Shown: positions 49,160 to 58,849, numbered from the stretch's first letter. The stretch: DNA of 64,000 nucleotides from Nibrella saemangeumensis (GCF_039541915.1 NZ_BAABHD010000005.1:1-64000), one strand, 5' to 3'. The notes: generated from the sequence alone by a model not told the origin. Program-made: numbers and translations.

Positions 49160-49900
49160 ATGCCACGTTTACAGGACCGAATTGCCATCATTACCGGAGC
49201 CGCCCGCGGCATCGGCAAAGCTGCCGCCGAAGTCTTTTGTCAGGAAGGAGCCACCGTCATTATCTGGGATTTACTGGACGTCGGCGAAGAGACCGCCCGG
49301 ACATTACGGGAACAGGGCCACCGCTGCGAGTTCATGCAAATCAGCACCACCGATGTACCGGCCATTGAAGCCGTCACGCGGGAGATTGCCGACCGCTACG
49401 GCCGCATTGACATTCTGGTGAACAATGCCGGTATCACCCGCGACAAAACCCTGCTGAAAATGTCGCACCTGGAGTGGCAGCAGGTTATCGACGTAAACCT
49501 GACGGGCGTATTCAACTGCACCAAAGCCGTTGTGCCCTATATGGTTGAAAACAAGTATGGCCGCATTATCTGCACATCGTCTATTGTGGGCGTGCATGGT
49601 AATTTCGGGCAGACCAACTACACCGCAGCCAAGGCGGGTGTAATTGCCATGTGCCGCACCTGGGCCAAAGAATTGGGCAAACACGGCATTACGGCCAATG
49701 CGGTAGCGCCCGGCTTCATCAAAACCGATATGACCGATGCCATGCCCGAAGAAATCCGGCAGAACCAGATCAAACTGATACCCGCCGGCCGAATGGGAGA
49801 CCCCAAAGACATTGCCAACGCCTACCTGTTCCTGGCCTCCGACGAAGCGTCTTTCGTGAACGGACAGGTACTGGGCGTCAACGGCGGACAAGCTTCCTGA
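49160..49900 (+). CDS. FabG/PhaB-like 3-oxoacyl-(ACP/CoA) reductase (SDR)
   Basis: 246 residues. TGAARGIG motif at 12-19, NNAG at 88-91, catalytic Ser141, Tyr154 and Lys158 (YTAAK), and the FabG-type ending VNGQVLGVNGG. It probably reduces 3-oxoacyl thioesters with NADPH. Whether it works with ACP or CoA cannot be read from sequence; the MaoC neighbour favours CoA. A PHA synthase gene is not present nearby. Ends in a terminator shared with the convergent MoxR gene. Confidence 0.9.
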   Translation: MPRLQDRIAIITGAARGIGKAAAEVFCQEGATVIIWDLLDVGEETARTLREQGHRCEFMQISTTDVPAIEAVTREIADRYGRIDILVNNAGITRDKTLLKMSHLEWQQVIDVNLTGVFNCTKAVVPYMVENKYGRIICTSSIVGVHGNFGQTNYTAAKAGVIAMCRTWAKELGKHGITANAVAPGFIKTDMTDAMPEEIRQNQIKLIPAGRMGDPKDIANAYLFLASDEASFVNGQVLGVNGGQAS

Positions 49901-49904
49901 TACC

Positions 49905-49956
49905 ATAAAAAAGCGGGCAGCACACTCTACGAGAAGTGCTGCCCGCCTTATTTTTT
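49905..49956. terminator. Bidirectional intrinsic terminator
   Basis: Stem GCGGGCAGCAC (49913-49923) / GTGCTGCCCGC (49936-49946), with A6 on the left and T6 on the right, between convergent genes. Confidence 0.85.
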
Positions 49957-49972
49957 GGCCTGAGCATGGCTG

Positions 49973-50935
49973 TTACATCATCCGCTTTACCAGATCATCG
50001 ACAGTGATGCCTTCGGCTTCCGCCTTGAAATTCCGGACAATCCGATGCCGTAGAATCGGCATGGCTACCGCCCGTACGTCTTCAATATCGGGCGAATACT
50101 TCCCATTCAGCAAAGCATTGCATTTGGCGGCCAGAATAAGCGCCTGCGACGCCCGCGGTCCGGCTCCCCACTCCAGGTACTGATTCGCTTCGCCCGAAGC
50201 CAGTTCGGTATTCGGGCGGGTTTTGTGTACCAGTTTTACGGCGTACTCAATGACGTTATCAACCACGGGTACCCGGCGCACCAGGTGCTGATACGCCTGA
50301 ATTTCTTCACCCGAAATCACTTTCTGCACTTCGTACCGCTCGTCGGAGGTAGTGCTCTTCACAATGTCCAGTTCCGACCGGTACGAAGGATAATCCAGCC
50401 AGATATTGAACATGAACCGGTCGAGCTGCGCTTCCGGCAGGGGGTAGGTTCCTTCCTGCTCAATTGGGTTCTGGGTGGCCAGTACGAAGAAGGGGCGCCC
50501 CAGGGAGAACTTATGGCCGGCAATCGTAACGGCATATTCCTGCATGGCCTCCAGCAGCGCCGACTGGGTTTTGGGTGGCGTCCGGTTGATCTCATCCGCC
50601 AGGATGATATTGGCAAAAACCGGTCCTTTAATGAATTTGTAGTTACGCTCCTGATCCAGCGTTTCGGAGCCGAGAATGTCCGACGGCATCAGGTCAGGGG
50701 TAAACTGAATCCGGTTGAAACTCAGGTCGAGGGCATTGGCGATGGTCTGGATGAGGAGCGTCTTGGCTAGACCCGGTACACCAACCAGCAGACAGTGTCC
50801 CTGGCAAAAGATAGCGGTGAGCAGCAGCCGGATCGTCTCGTCCTGACCAATAACTACCTGAGAAATTTCACTTGTAAGTTTTTTGTACGAATCGTTGAGG
50901 GCTTCAGCAGCCGCAACATCTGATGTGTAGGGCAC
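49973..50935 (-). CDS. MoxR-family AAA+ ATPase
   Basis: 320 residues. Walker A GVPGLAKT (52-59), Walker B with Asp114-Glu115 in IILADEINRTPPKTQSALLE, sensor-1 ATQNPIEQEGTYPLPEA and the sensor-2 region GAGPRASQAL. MoxR ATPases act as chaperones that mature metalloenzymes or regulate envelope stress, usually together with DUF58 and von Willebrand A (Bat) proteins. No such partners are in the window. A perfect palindrome at 51043-51068 separates it from the upstream foldase operon. Confidence 0.92.
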   Translation of the reverse strand: MPYTSDVAAAEALNDSYKKLTSEISQVVIGQDETIRLLLTAIFCQGHCLLVGVPGLAKTLLIQTIANALDLSFNRIQFTPDLMPSDILGSETLDQERNYKFIKGPVFANIILADEINRTPPKTQSALLEAMQEYAVTIAGHKFSLGRPFFVLATQNPIEQEGTYPLPEAQLDRFMFNIWLDYPSYRSELDIVKSTTSDERYEVQKVISGEEIQAYQHLVRRVPVVDNVIEYAVKLVHKTRPNTELASGEANQYLEWGAGPRASQALILAAKCNALLNGKYSPDIEDVRAVAMPILRHRIVRNFKAEAEGITVDDLVKRMM

Positions 50936-51042
50936 AGGGTGTCAGAATTAGAATGGTGAATGAATAATCAGAACTTACTAGTTAACCATGTGAGCAATCA
51001 GGAAAAAGTTGTATGGGCAGGCGGCAATACGCTTATAAAAGA

Positions 51043-51068
51043 GTGCAACAGTTAGCTAACTGTTGCAC
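51043..51068 (-). terminator. Perfect 26-bp palindrome after the foldase operon
   Basis: GTGCAACAGTT / AACTGTTGCAC around AGCT, followed on the minus strand by TCTTTTAT. The position 39 bp after the stop of the 51107 gene supports termination. Confidence 0.7.
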
Positions 51069-51106
51069 CGTATTTATTGTTCATTACGGTCCGCCGTCGC
51101 GGTTCA

Positions 51107-52483
51107 TTAATTCCCGCCGGAGGAAGCTGCACTTTCCTGTGACGTTCCGAAAATACGGCAACTGTTGTATTCCGGGTCTACCGTAATATATACATCACCG
51201 ACTGACTTACGGAACCAGTCGTCGATGGCGCGATTCTTTTTATTGGCCATCACGATGTTCTGTAACTTCTCGAAATCGGTTTTGAAGTCGGCCGTGTGGG
51301 GCGGAACCTTGTTCTTAAAGTACAAAATCCGCATGGCACTTTTTCCGTCTTCTGTCCGGTACGGCATCGGCACGGTCACCGAGCCTACCTTCATGGAGTC
51401 GAGCATCATAAATAGGCTGTAGTCCATACTGCCATCCATGGGCATCATAGAGCTCCCCGATTCCGGATCGCGGATCAGGCCACCGGCATCCGACGTACCT
51501 TTATCTTCCGAATGTAATTTAGCCGCTTTCGCAAACGTCAGGCTGTCGGCCACGATCAGTGTACGCAGGCTGTCGAGGAAACTCGTCGGATCCGTCAGGT
51601 CCAGCCGGTTGTAGTCCGGACGCAGCAGAATGTGCCGGGCATGGTACTCAGCTCCGCGTGTTTCAACCAGTTGGATCAGGTGCAGGCCAAACTCGGTCTC
51701 CACGATATCCGACATCTCACCCGGCTTCAGCTTTAGGGCTGCACCTTCAAACGGAGCCACCATGGCGCCCCGTTTTGCGTAGCCGAGGTCACCACCGTTT
51801 TGGGCAGATCCTACATCCTCGGAAAATTCTTTCGCCAGTTTGGCGAAGTCTTCCCCTTTCTGTACCCGTTCTTTCAGGTCCAGCAGCCGCTTGCGCAGTT
51901 CGTCCTTCTGCTCTTTGGTTATCTTGGCAAAGCGGACAATATGCCCTACTTCTACCTCGGCGGGCATATACGGTAAGCTATCTTTGGGGATGGCATTGAA
52001 GAACTTCCGGACATCGTTGGGGGTTACCTTGATCTTCTCCGTAATGGTCGACTGCATCTTCTGGATGGTCATCTGCTCTTTCACCTGCTGCCGCAGTTCG
52101 CTCTTAAGCATCTCCAGACTTTTGCCATAGGCTTCCACAATATTCTTCTCCGAGCCAAACTGCTGAATCATGTACGACATCCGGCTGTCGAGTTGGTTAT
52201 CCACCAGCTTATCATCGACAAACACGGAGTCAATCTCTGATTTGGCCAGCATCATTTTCTGGATAACGAGGCTTTCGAGCAGCTGACACTTGGCAGGTGG
52301 CGTCTGGTTCTGCGCCACGTAATCCTGGTAGGTCCGCTCCAGGTCGGACTTAAGGACGTAGTAGTTATCGACTTTCGCAATGATCTTGTTCAGGGTAATG
52401 CCCTGCCCCTGCGAAAAGGCCGGAATGGTGAGCAGACAGCTCAGCAAAACTCCCAGACTTATGGTAATTCGTTTTTTCAGCAT
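51107..52483 (-). CDS. SurA-like periplasmic peptidyl-prolyl isomerase
   Basis: 458 residues with a signal peptide (ISLGVLLSCLLTIPAFSQ). A SurA-type N-terminal chaperone region (about 28-165, IAKVDNYYVLKSDLERTY) is followed by two parvulin/PpiC domains: about 175-275 (VEVGHIVRFAKITKEQKDEL, GDLGYAKRGAMV) and about 280-390 (YHARHILLRPDYN). It helps outer-membrane proteins fold in the periplasm. It lies 26 bp downstream of another PpiC gene, so the two form an operon. Confidence 0.92.
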   Translation of the reverse strand: MLKKRITISLGVLLSCLLTIPAFSQGQGITLNKIIAKVDNYYVLKSDLERTYQDYVAQNQTPPAKCQLLESLVIQKMMLAKSEIDSVFVDDKLVDNQLDSRMSYMIQQFGSEKNIVEAYGKSLEMLKSELRQQVKEQMTIQKMQSTITEKIKVTPNDVRKFFNAIPKDSLPYMPAEVEVGHIVRFAKITKEQKDELRKRLLDLKERVQKGEDFAKLAKEFSEDVGSAQNGGDLGYAKRGAMVAPFEGAALKLKPGEMSDIVETEFGLHLIQLVETRGAEYHARHILLRPDYNRLDLTDPTSFLDSLRTLIVADSLTFAKAAKLHSEDKGTSDAGGLIRDPESGSSMMPMDGSMDYSLFMMLDSMKVGSVTVPMPYRTEDGKSAMRILYFKNKVPPHTADFKTDFEKLQNIVMANKKNRAIDDWFRKSVGDVYITVDPEYNSCRIFGTSQESAASSGGN

Positions 52484-52509
52484 GATAGTATGAAATAAGC
52501 GGGAATGGT

Positions 52510-54819
52510 CTATTTGATCAGTTTGCGCATTTCGTCTTCGTTAATCTGCACCGGAAAGCGCTGTTTCAACTGCGCCAGCCACTGCTTCTCCAGAAAAGCC
52601 TGGTAATCGTTAATGACCGCCCCCCGGGCCTCGTCAAAAGTCTTTAAGCGGGGTTTCTCTACCCGATTTATAATAACCAGTACCGATTTATTATCCGGAT
52701 GCAATATCGTGGTGCCGGGTTTCCACTCTACCGAGTCCAGGTGCGGGTTGGTTCCTTCGGCAAATACGCCCTCTGTAATCGTAACAGCATTTGCATTTTT
52801 CGCGTTCAGCACCTTCTCCACGTCTTTTTTGGCCGTCGAGAAATACTGGAACGTGATCCGGCGCTGGTCGGCGGCATCTTTCGCACCGGCCTTGCTACCG
52901 GGCCGGAAAGCGCCATGGTCTTTTTCTATAATACGCAGCACCGATACCCCATTGCTCATCAGGTAGCTGACCACCGAACGGATACGACCAGCTGATACCG
53001 TATCTTTCTCGGAAGCCTCGCGTGAGCCGGACACTTCAATTACGTACTCCGGATTACGCACCATTGTCACCAGAATATCATACAGAGCCTCTTTCTGTTT
53101 AGTATCCAGTGTTGTCTTATTTCTGGCGTAGACGATCTCCGGAGCCGACCGCCGGAGCTGATACGGACTGCTGGCCAGGGTCTGCCGGGCCTGCTGAAGC
53201 ATGTCATCGTTGCTGGCTACAACCACCGTGGCAAACGCCCGCTCCGGAAAGCCGTACTTCTGTTTGTTCTGCTCGTAGTACTGCCGCTGGCCCAGCGAAT
53301 CGGCCATGGATTTCTCCCAGACGTTCTGCTCCATCATCTGCGACAGCAGTACGCCATCGCGGATCTCGTTCAGCAGCGCCCGGAACTCCGTGTACTTGTT
53401 CTCCAGATTAGCCTCTTCGACGGCAATTAGCTGGTCCCCAACAAACCGGTCGAATAACCGCTGCATAACCACTCCTGGTGCTGAACCGGCCGTCCGGGGT
53501 TGCTGCTTCTGACGGACATAGGCAAAGAACTGATTTACCGTAGCCGGCTGGTTGTTTACGCTCACCAGGGTCTTTCCGTCCAGCGAAGCCTCCAGCGGCT
53601 GCTGGTAATTCCACTTGCCCTGTAGCAGGCTGCTGTCTGCTTTGGCCAGCGCGGCCTTCAGCACAGATTCGTTCGGCTTAACTGAATACTCTTTCTGGAG
53701 TCGCTGAACCGTTGCCTGCCGGATCAGATCGGCCCGGGAGTCGGTTACTACTTTCTGGCGTAAGGCGGGGGCCAGCTCCGTATAGGGTTCCAGGGGCTTC
53801 CGCTCAACCAGCTTCAGAATATGCCAGCCATAGTTGGTTTTTATGGGTTTGGAGTAGCTGCCCGGTGTACTCAGGCCAAAAGCAGCATCTTCAAAAGTGG
53901 GTACCATCTGGCCGGTAGCAAACGTTGGTAGCAGACCGCCGTTGCTCTTCGATTGGGCATCGTCGGAAAATTCCCTCGCCAGTCCATCGAAAGCGCCACC
54001 CTTCTGTAGTCGGTTATATATCTCATCAATGCGGGCTTTGGCGGCTGTCTGCCCGGCCTCATCGGCGCTGGGACTGATGCGCACCATAATATGCGCCACC
54101 TGAATCTTACCCCGGCTCGACCGGCGGTCGTTTACCTTAATCAGGTGGTAACCAGACCGGCTGCGCACCGGCTGCGAAACGTTCCCCACGGGGGTAGTAT
54201 AAGCGGCTGTCTCAAACGGATATACCGTCTGAAACGCCGAGAAATACCCCAGCGATCCGCTATTCTGGACAACGGTCGGATCTTTGGAATACTGACGGGC
54301 CAGGGCGGCAAAGTCTTCTCCTTTCAGCAGCCGCTCGCGCAGCCCCTGAACCGTCTGGAAAGCCGCCAGCGTATCGGCCGGGAGGGCATCCTCCGCCACC
54401 GCAATCAGAATATGTGACGCGTTGACTTCCTCCTGCATCCGCTGATAAGCCTCTTCCGAAAGCTGTTCCACCAATGCTTTGTCCGTCAGGTACGACTGCG
54501 CCAGTTGTTTGCGATAGGTTTCAATTTCTTCGCGGAACGACTCGGTGGTATCCCGGCCTTCCTGCTCGGCGGCCAGTACCTTCAGTTTCAGATTCGTGTA
54601 CAGATCCAGGTAGCCTTTCAGATCCGTCCGCTGGGCGGAGTCACCGGAAATCTGGTTTTTGGTATAAGACTGAAAGAAATCGTCGGTGGTAAACCCTTTG
54701 TTGCCCAGGGTCAGGATAACCGGCTCAGCGGGAGTGGCTTTCTGAACCGTTGGCGCTGCGGTTTTACAGGCGGCTACCAGAGCCGATATCAATAGACCAC
54801 TGGCTACGCGGCCGGACAT
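52510..54819 (-). CDS. PpiC-type lipoprotein foldase with long C-terminal extension
   Basis: 769 residues from the ATG at 54819. I prefer it to the ATG at 54882 because it directly precedes a lipoprotein signal (RVASGLLISALVAAC, lipobox LVAAC). Two adjacent parvulin domains occupy about 125-330 (VNASHILIAVAEDALPADTL, GSLGYFSAFQ; IQVAHIMVRI, GGLLPTFATGQMV). The C-terminal 400 residues contain further helical chaperone-like segments and an OmpA-unlike VEVSGSREASEKDTV stretch. It is a probable outer- or inner-membrane-tethered foldase cooperating with the SurA-like protein encoded next. First gene of the two-gene operon. Confidence 0.88.
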   Translation of the reverse strand: MSGRVASGLLISALVAACKTAAPTVQKATPAEPVILTLGNKGFTTDDFFQSYTKNQISGDSAQRTDLKGYLDLYTNLKLKVLAAEQEGRDTTESFREEIETYRKQLAQSYLTDKALVEQLSEEAYQRMQEEVNASHILIAVAEDALPADTLAAFQTVQGLRERLLKGEDFAALARQYSKDPTVVQNSGSLGYFSAFQTVYPFETAAYTTPVGNVSQPVRSRSGYHLIKVNDRRSSRGKIQVAHIMVRISPSADEAGQTAAKARIDEIYNRLQKGGAFDGLAREFSDDAQSKSNGGLLPTFATGQMVPTFEDAAFGLSTPGSYSKPIKTNYGWHILKLVERKPLEPYTELAPALRQKVVTDSRADLIRQATVQRLQKEYSVKPNESVLKAALAKADSSLLQGKWNYQQPLEASLDGKTLVSVNNQPATVNQFFAYVRQKQQPRTAGSAPGVVMQRLFDRFVGDQLIAVEEANLENKYTEFRALLNEIRDGVLLSQMMEQNVWEKSMADSLGQRQYYEQNKQKYGFPERAFATVVVASNDDMLQQARQTLASSPYQLRRSAPEIVYARNKTTLDTKQKEALYDILVTMVRNPEYVIEVSGSREASEKDTVSAGRIRSVVSYLMSNGVSVLRIIEKDHGAFRPGSKAGAKDAADQRRITFQYFSTAKKDVEKVLNAKNANAVTITEGVFAEGTNPHLDSVEWKPGTTILHPDNKSVLVIINRVEKPRLKTFDEARGAVINDYQAFLEKQWLAQLKQRFPVQINEDEMRKLIK

Positions 54820-55045
54820 TTTGTAAGAGGGACGTAACGCAGGGAATTTAAAAAACGGAATGCGATAAGAATGGGTACGCATGGAAACCTTTTTAAGACT
54901 AAAACAGCCGCTCCGGTTGGGGTTCGGCTGGTGGCGTTTACATGTTCAGTAGCTTCTGAATCGAACAGGTAAGTGGTAGTTAAGCCTGTTTCGATAACGA
55001 AAGATACAACCAATTATTGATTCTTCGGCTTGATTTTAAGGGTTT

Positions 55046-55402
55046 TTAATAATTCCGGGCCACCTCTTCCACGACCGACTCGCCCGACGAACCGTCACCG
55101 GAGGTCCACTGCCAGCGCTCATGCAACCGCAATCGCCCATCGGACAGGTATTGTGGTACAGAATGGCAGCGGCCGGTCATCAGCTCACCCGCCTGGTTGA
55201 CGTGCTGATAGCGCATATCAAGGCTGTTGTCGGGATTCACCGTCGCGATCAGAAAGCCCTTCACAATAGCGCCCCCCGCATAGTCGGCCCAGACTATTTT
55301 CCCTTCCTGCTGATAGTTGAAAAGCGTTTCGGTCCCAACCTCACCATTTTCGGTATTAGCCACCGACCGAAACACCTTTCCCTTATATAGCTCTTCACCC
55401 AT
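55046..55402 (-). CDS. Small conserved protein often labelled n-acetylglutamate synthase
   Basis: 118 residues from the ATG at 55402. It belongs to a small conserved family with the signature FRSVANTENGEVGTETLF, VWADYAGGAIVKGFLIATV, MRYQHVNQAGELMTGRC and LHERWQWTSGDGSSGES. Database entries of this family are often called n-acetylglutamate synthase, but there is no GNAT or ArgJ fold evident, so the label is unsafe and I treat the function as unknown. It begins 19 bp after the aguA stop on the same strand, so it is cotranscribed with aguA. Confidence 0.8.
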   Translation of the reverse strand: MGEELYKGKVFRSVANTENGEVGTETLFNYQQEGKIVWADYAGGAIVKGFLIATVNPDNSLDMRYQHVNQAGELMTGRCHSVPQYLSDGRLRLHERWQWTSGDGSSGESVVEEVARNY

Positions 55403-55421
55403 AACCGCCGGACGACTCTGT

Positions 55422-56501
55422 CTAAATGCCTCCCGTTGAGACGTTACCTGCTGTGGTATCCAGCGTCGGCTCCTGCTGACTAAGGCAGTGGAAACTACCC
55501 AGTCCCCAGATGATTTCGGTGGAGTCAATACCAACCACCTTGCGGTCGGGAAAGCACCGCTCCAGAATATCAATGGCTTCCTGGTCCTTGTCGCACCGGA
55601 AGGTAGGTACAATGACGGCCGCGTTACAGATGTAAAAATTGGCATAAGAAGCCGGCAGGCGCTGCCCATCGATGATAACCGGGTCCGGCATGGGCAGTTC
55701 AACTACATTCAGTTGCTTGCCGTTGAGTAGCCGCATCTCCTTCAGGTCGACGTGGATGTCGTGCAGAAACCGGTAATTGGGATCTTTCGGATCGGGTTCG
55801 CAGGCGGCCACCACGGTGTCCTCGTTGACCCAGCGGACGGTATCATCAATGTGACCGTCGGTATCATCACCAACAATCCCTTCCTCCACCCATAACACCT
55901 GCTTTACCCCGTAGTAGTCGCAAAGGTACTGCTCAATCTGCTCCTGGCTCAGGTGAGGGTTCCGGTTTTCGTTCAGCAGACACGCCTTGCTGGTGAGTAC
56001 GGTACCATTGCCGTTAAACTCGACCGAACCGCCCTCCATCACAATGCCGGCATTCACGTACGGCAGCTTCCGGTAATGAGCAATTTCGATGGGTATCAGA
56101 TCATCGCGGTCATAGGGCGGGTATTTAGCCCCCCATGCATTGTAGCCCCAATTGACAATCAGGCGCTGACCCAGATCCGGGTTGATCAGAAATGCCGGGC
56201 CATGGTCACGGCACCAGGAGTCGTTGACGGGGTGCGCCAACAGTTTAATATTGGCCAGGTCAACGCCAGCCATCAGCAGCCGCATTTTCGCCCCCTGAAT
56301 GATATACTCGTTGTGGGCATTGATGCAGACTTCTTCGCCCTCGGCAATGGTTCTGATAAATTCTAAATAAGCCGGAAACATGAGCTCCTGCCGTTCTTTC
56401 GACCAGGACGCTTCAGTATGGGGCCAGCTTAGCCAGGTAGCCGCGTGCGGGTGCCACTCGGCCGGAAAGAAAAAGCCCTGCTGGGCGGGAGTTAAAGCCA
56501 T
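55422..56501 (-). CDS. aguA: Agmatine deiminase
   Basis: 359 residues of the peptidyl-arginine-deiminase-like (guanidino-group-modifying) fold. Start WHPHAATWLSWPHTEASW is typical; the catalytic His is in DTDGHIDDTVRW, Asp/Glu in GGSVEFNG, and the nucleophilic Cys339 in GSFHCLSQQEP. It converts agmatine to N-carbamoylputrescine and ammonia in the cytoplasm. The next enzyme of the pathway (AguB) is encoded on the same strand but 3.3 kb upstream, with three unrelated genes in between. Confidence 0.93.
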   Translation of the reverse strand: MALTPAQQGFFFPAEWHPHAATWLSWPHTEASWSKERQELMFPAYLEFIRTIAEGEEVCINAHNEYIIQGAKMRLLMAGVDLANIKLLAHPVNDSWCRDHGPAFLINPDLGQRLIVNWGYNAWGAKYPPYDRDDLIPIEIAHYRKLPYVNAGIVMEGGSVEFNGNGTVLTSKACLLNENRNPHLSQEQIEQYLCDYYGVKQVLWVEEGIVGDDTDGHIDDTVRWVNEDTVVAACEPDPKDPNYRFLHDIHVDLKEMRLLNGKQLNVVELPMPDPVIIDGQRLPASYANFYICNAAVIVPTFRCDKDQEAIDILERCFPDRKVVGIDSTEIIWGLGSFHCLSQQEPTLDTTAGNVSTGGI

Positions 56502-56637
56502 CGATTAACTGAATTTTAGACTTGCTGTTTAAGCAGGTTGCAAAGATACGCTTTCAAAGGATTAACTCGGATTTGAGTGGGAATGATTCAGGCTGAGAGG
56601 GAAAAGTTAGTGGGGTAATGGGGCATAAGAAAAGAAG

Positions 56638-56681
56638 ACGGGCTCAAGCCCATCGGTACGTAGCGATGGGCTTGAGCCCGT
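56638..56681. repeat. Perfect 18-bp intergenic hairpin (GGGCTTGAGCCC core)
   Basis: Arms 56638-56655 and 56664-56681 with an 8-nt loop; each arm itself contains the palindrome GGGCTTGAGCCC. It follows the ASKHA gene stop at 56723 on the minus strand and may also terminate that cassette. Confidence 0.7.
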
Positions 56682-56722
56682 AACCTGGTTAACCAATGAA
56701 CTAATTCACCACTCAACCAACC

Positions 56723-57772
56723 CTACGCCTGGGGCAAACTCAGCAGGAAGCCAATGGTAAAGTTAGCATCCCAGTCGAAGACGAACTGATTGCAGCCGGT
56801 AGCGTCGGCAATGGCTTTGTAAATTGTCAGACCGGCTTTGTTTTTGGCGTTGTCGCCCTTGTAGCCGGATGGTGCGTTCAGGACGGTATACCGCTCTTTG
56901 CCGTTGCGAACCTGCTTGGCCAGTTCAAACGGTACCCCACCGATGATGAAGCAGGTTTTACGGTTATCCGACGGTATTTTGGAGGCCTGCTCTTTTACGC
57001 CATTATACACGGTTTCATCACTGGTATTGTTCTGGTAGTATTTGGAGCCGTAGGTTTCTATTGCCGAAATACGCTCACCTTCTTTCCAGGAGATCTTCGT
57101 GTTTCCGGAGCCAATGTCGGTCACAAAGGCACTGTTTTCGTACTGTGCCGGCAGCACCGACCGCAGGGCATATTTTCCCTCCTGCTCGGGTGTTACGGTG
57201 TTCACTACGTAGTTCAGCGACTTCAGCGCCCGGATGATCTTCTGCGTATTTTCGGCTTTTACCGCTCCGGAGCTCACCACAAAGTGAATGTCGCGCCCAT
57301 TGACACCATAGTCCAGCATGCCGGCGATGTACTTCTTCAGGCCCTCGCGGATGTCGAAGTCGGAGGCCATGTTCTCAAGCACCAGGCTGTTACCAAACTC
57401 CGCTTTTTCCAGCTTCCAGTTTTTCTGACGGTCGAGGTTGATAATAAAGGAGTTGAACCCACTAGCCCCCAGTTCAACTACCCCTTTGAGCCTCCCGTTG
57501 GTTGGCGCAGGGGGTGTGTAGGCAAACCCGGCGCGGTCGGCGCTGGCCGTTACCTGAGGAGCCGCTGCCGATGATTGCTCAGAGGATGTGCCCTCCGGAC
57601 CAGCCGAAGGTAACGTTGGCGAGCCTGTTTCATCTGTTTGCTCAGTCGTTTCGCGGGCAGGAGCCATTTTGCGGAGCAGTTCATTGCCCCCCAGCATTCT
57701 GAATCCAAAATATAAGGCCGCAAGAATCAGGGCCGTTACGAACAGCCTGCCGGCTACGGTTAAACGTCTCAT
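56723..57772 (-). CDS. Membrane-anchored Ppx/GppA-like ASKHA protein of unknown function
   Basis: 349 residues. An uncleaved N-terminal helix (about 8-25) and a disordered Pro/Ser/Thr/Glu linker (30-90) precede an ASKHA-type domain. Its phosphate-1-like strand is GVVELGASGFNSFIINLD (about 97-114), then IHFVVSSGAVKAEN (like the ATSAVR segment of Ppx/GppA), EQEGKYALRSVLP, and the phosphate-2 motif DIGSGNTKISW (219-229). It therefore resembles exopolyphosphatase/ppGpp phosphatase N-domains but lacks the second half. Last gene of a three-gene cassette (48-bp gap to the one upstream). Activity on polyphosphate or nucleotides is only inferred. Confidence 0.65.
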   Translation of the reverse strand: MRRLTVAGRLFVTALILAALYFGFRMLGGNELLRKMAPARETTEQTDETGSPTLPSAGPEGTSSEQSSAAAPQVTASADRAGFAYTPPAPTNGRLKGVVELGASGFNSFIINLDRQKNWKLEKAEFGNSLVLENMASDFDIREGLKKYIAGMLDYGVNGRDIHFVVSSGAVKAENTQKIIRALKSLNYVVNTVTPEQEGKYALRSVLPAQYENSAFVTDIGSGNTKISWKEGERISAIETYGSKYYQNNTSDETVYNGVKEQASKIPSDNRKTCFIIGGVPFELAKQVRNGKERYTVLNAPSGYKGDNAKNKAGLTIYKAIADATGCNQFVFDWDANFTIGFLLSLPQA

Positions 57773-57820
57773 GTTGGTGAACGAAGTTGAAAGGTTGAGA
57801 AATAAACGGTTAAGATAAAT

Positions 57821-58849
57821 TTAGTCTAACAGGCTGCGGTAGCCTTCATCTTTCGGCGGATTGACCGGCCGGGCCTGCATTGCCGGCGTTGCCACCGGCG
57901 CATCCAGTTGAATAAGCTTGAAATCACCTTTGTTATAGGCTTCCAGCAACTTCTGCCCCTTGTCGGACATGATACCGTTCTGAATATCGACCGAGTTGAT
58001 AAAGTCCATCGACAGGTCCATGGCCCGCTTCATTTCGCCAAGTTTCTGGCTCATATCATCCTGGATGTACTCCATCGACTGGTCAAAGTAAAACTTCTTG
58101 TCCGGATTACCCTGGAAGATACTGACAGCGGTTTTGAGGGCGTTGGAGCTTTCCTTCACAATCTTGTATTCGACCTCCTTCAGCTTAACCTTGATCTCGG
58201 TTTCCCGGATGATGTAGTCAGCGCTTTTGTTGACCTTCTCCATAAACTCCAGCACCAGTCTGATGTTCCGTTGCAACGGCAGTAGCTTTTCGTTCATTTC
58301 CTGCAAACCCGCGCCTTCGATGGTTGCCAGCGAAGCGGCTTCCCGCATACCGGGCCGGTCAGACAGGCTGTTGGCCTTGTTGGCTTCGGCAAACTTCTGC
58401 TTAATCAGGTCGTTATTGTGGGTGATCTGCTTGTTCAGCTTCACCAATTGCCCCTGCAACTGATTGATCTGCCCCTGCATCTTCTGGCGCTTGTCTTTCA
58501 GATCCTCAATGTAGATTTTCATGATGGCGATCGGATCGAGCTGGATTACCACGCCCGTGATCTTGCGCATTAGTGTCTTAAAGAGAAAGAATACCGCTGT
58601 CCGGACGTCCTTACTGGTAAACAGAAAGATCAGCAGGCCCAGAGCCGCCAGCAGCAAGGCCAGATATAAGGTATTCTCGGTCACTTCAATCAGAAAAGCG
58701 ACTACCCGGTTGAAATAGTAGAGGCCAAACCCAGCGATAGCGGCCAGAAAGAAGAAGCCCGCTATACCCTCCGGGCGGTTCCAGAAGGAACGTTTTTCCA
58801 CGTCGGTGGTACTACTGCCACCGATTTGCGAAAAATCAGGAGTTGCCAT
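57821..58849 (-). CDS. Two-TM coiled-coil membrane protein of unknown function
   Basis: 342 residues. Two transmembrane helices near the N-terminus (about 28-46 and 59-77) are followed by a long helical coiled-coil region (about 95-290: KIYIEDLKDKRQKMQGQINQ, MNEKLLPLQRNIRLVLEFME) and a proline-rich tail. The helical hairpin-like body recalls PspA or TelA-type stress proteins, but no signature is decisive. Middle gene of the cassette; gaps of 41 and 48 bp to its neighbours indicate one transcript. Confidence 0.65.
   Translation of the reverse strand: MATPDFSQIGGSSTTDVEKRSFWNRPEGIAGFFFLAAIAGFGLYYFNRVVAFLIEVTENTLYLALLLAALGLLIFLFTSKDVRTAVFFLFKTLMRKITGVVIQLDPIAIMKIYIEDLKDKRQKMQGQINQLQGQLVKLNKQITHNNDLIKQKFAEANKANSLSDRPGMREAASLATIEGAGLQEMNEKLLPLQRNIRLVLEFMEKVNKSADYIIRETEIKVKLKEVEYKIVKESSNALKTAVSIFQGNPDKKFYFDQSMEYIQDDMSQKLGEMKRAMDLSMDFINSVDIQNGIMSDKGQKLLEAYNKGDFKLIQLDAPVATPAMQARPVNPPKDEGYRSLLD

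Noticed and set aside
55046..55402. N-acetylglutamate synthase function
   Set aside because: Family members often carry this label, but no GNAT or ArgJ fold motifs are visible and no arginine genes are adjacent.
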